Below the pieces are notes generated by a model. It saw nothing but the letters and a program-made list of their open reading frames with translations, was not told the DNA's origin and searched no databases. 6,917 nt of DNA from an uncultured Erysipelotrichaceae bacterium (GTDB lineage Bacteria > Bacillota_I > Bacilli_A > Erysipelotrichales > Erysipelotrichaceae), in the NCBI GenBank assembly GCA_937893225.1, contig CALBJM010000018.1:1-6917 (forward strand). Direction: 5' to 3'. This document shows, piece by piece, positions 5,763-6,917 of the stretch; position 1 is the stretch's first letter; each line of letters begins with the position of its first letter. The position numbers and the translations under genes were made by a program.

Positions 5763-6917
5763 ATGAATATCAACAATTTTACAGCGATTAAAATCGGACT
5801 TGCATCACCTGAAAAGATCCATGAGTGGTCATATGGCGAAGTAAAAAAACCTGAAACTATCAACTATCGTTCTCAGAAGCCTGAGAAAGATGGGTTATTC
5901 TGTGAGCGTATTTTCGGTCCTCAGAAGGACTGGGAGTGCGCATGCGGAAAGTATAAGAAAATTCGATATCAGGGTGTTGTATGTGACAGATGCGGTGTAG
6001 AAATCACTAAGAGTAGCGTACGTAGAGAACGTATGGGTCATATTGATCTTGCTGCTCCTGTTGCGCACATTTGGTATTTGAGAGGAATCCCAAGTAGAAT
6101 GAGCTTACTTTTGAACGTAGCTCCTAAGCAATTAGAAGAAGTCGTTTATTTCGTGAGCTGGATCGTTACAGATCCAGGAGATACTGATCTCAAATATAAA
6201 GATATCCTTTCCGAAAAACAGTTAAGAGAAGCTACTGTGAAATTTGGACCTGGTTCTTTCTCTGCACAAACTGGCGCAGAGGCAATCAAGGTTTTGCTTG
6301 AACAGTGTGACGTTCAGGGCGAATACGATGCTATTCAAAAAGAGCTTGAAAAAGCTGCAGGTGAAAAGCGCAAAAAATTAATTAAAAGACTTGAAACAGT
6401 TGAGGCTTTCCTCAAATCTGATAACAAGCCAGAGTGGATGATTCTAACAGCTTTACCAGTTATTCCACCTGATTTAAGACCTATGCTTCAGTTGGATGGT
6501 GGTAGATTTGCCACATCTGATTTGAATGACTTATATAGAAGAGTTATTACTAGAAACAATCGTTTGAAGAAATTGCTCGAACTAGGTACCCCTGCAATTA
6601 TCGTACAAAACGAAAAGAGAATGCTTCAAGAAGCAGTTGATGCTTTGATTGATAATGGACGTCGCTCTAAGCCAACAACAGGTGCAGGTGGTCGTGCATT
6701 GAAATCCTTGTCACATTCCTTAAAGGGTAAGCAAGGTCGTTTTAGACAGAACTTGTTAGGTAAGCGTGTTGACTTCTCTGGTCGTTCAGTTATTGCAATT
6801 GGACCAAATTTGAAGATGAGTGAATGTGGTCTACCTAAAGAAATGGCTATTCAGTTATATAAGCCTTTCGTTATTAATGAATTGGTTAATCAGCATATTG
6901 CAACAAACTCAAAGACA
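5763..6917 (+). CDS. rpoC: DNA-directed RNA polymerase subunit beta', N-terminal part (3' end outside window)
   Basis: Beta' forms the clamp and carries the catalytic Mg-binding loop of RNA polymerase. The frame is open from ATG 5763 to the window end (385 codons). Features in order: the N-terminal segment FTAIKIGLASPEKIHEWSYG; the clamp zinc site Cys59, Cys61, Cys74, Cys77; RRERMGHIDLAAPVAHIWY (88-106); the clamp-helix region that binds sigma (~250-300, ATSDLNDLYRRVITRNNRLKKL then EKRMLQEAVDALIDNGRR); the rudder region (~299-318); and the conserved GKQGRFRQNLLGKRVDFSGRS (322-342). The catalytic NADFDGD motif comes later in the protein and is not reached. The rudder reads TTGAGGRALKSL rather than the more usual TGPGNRPLKSL; otherwise the part seen is canonical. 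The start is supported by the strong SD and the family N-terminus. It lies 15 bases after the rpoB stop. Confidence 0.97.
   Translation, partial: MNINNFTAIKIGLASPEKIHEWSYGEVKKPETINYRSQKPEKDGLFCERIFGPQKDWECACGKYKKIRYQGVVCDRCGVEITKSSVRRERMGHIDLAAPVAHIWYLRGIPSRMSLLLNVAPKQLEEVVYFVSWIVTDPGDTDLKYKDILSEKQLREATVKFGPGSFSAQTGAEAIKVLLEQCDVQGEYDAIQKELEKAAGEKRKKLIKRLETVEAFLKSDNKPEWMILTALPVIPPDLRPMLQLDGGRFATSDLNDLYRRVITRNNRLKKLLELGTPAIIVQNEKRMLQEAVDALIDNGRRSKPTTGAGGRALKSLSHSLKGKQGRFRQNLLGKRVDFSGRSVIAIGPNLKMSECGLPKEMAIQLYKPFVINELVNQHIATNSKT

Noticed and set aside
1..6917. Search for a novel system, mobile element, CRISPR array, tRNA or riboswitch
   Set aside because: All genes are core operon members in the usual Bacillota order, with no foreign genes, direct-repeat arrays, terminal inverted repeats or tRNA-like cloverleaf noticed.

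Overview
The window is a piece of the core ribosomal protein / RNA polymerase operon, all on the + strand. In order it holds: the 3' part of rplJ (L10), rplL (L7/L12), an RsmC/YbxB-family rRNA methyltransferase gene, rpoB (beta) and the first 385 codons of rpoC (beta'). The AT-rich sequence, the strong AGGAGG-type Shine-Dalgarno sites and the methyltransferase between rplL and rpoB (the Bacillus subtilis rplJ-rplL-ybxB-rpoB-rpoC order) point to Bacillota. Asn at the E. coli beta-526 position and the 'KAQNGGQRF' variant recall Mollicutes and their Erysipelotrichia relatives. I lean to Erysipelotrichia, as a tentative inference.

Layout. Bases 1-793 carry rplJ (its N-terminal third lies upstream of the window) and rplL, joined by a TAAGGAGG stop/SD overlap. 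Bases 794-876 hold a terminator-like hairpin and the ribosome site of the methyltransferase gene. That gene (877-1476) matches its family over full length only if translation starts at an ACG codon at 877; no ATG, GTG or TTG lies at the proper N-terminus. A 13-bp terminator-like hairpin sits inside its first 23 codons. The last codons of the gene overlap a good sigma-A-type promoter (1465-1493), followed by a structured leader (1510-1548) and rpoB (1578-5747). A second TAAGGAGG junction leads into rpoC, which runs off the window end.

How it works together. L10 and L12 form the ribosomal stalk, the RsmC-like enzyme probably methylates a 16S rRNA guanine, and beta and beta' make the RNA polymerase catalytic core. 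The rplL-rpoB interval is where bacteria commonly separate ribosomal protein from polymerase expression. Here it contains three hairpins and an apparent second promoter.

I found no unknown system, mobile element, CRISPR array or RNA gene. The points worth a second look are the non-canonical start of the methyltransferase gene, the hairpin within it, the enlarged RpoB (1389 aa) with an apparently duplicated insert module, and a rifampicin-pocket substitution (Asn669).
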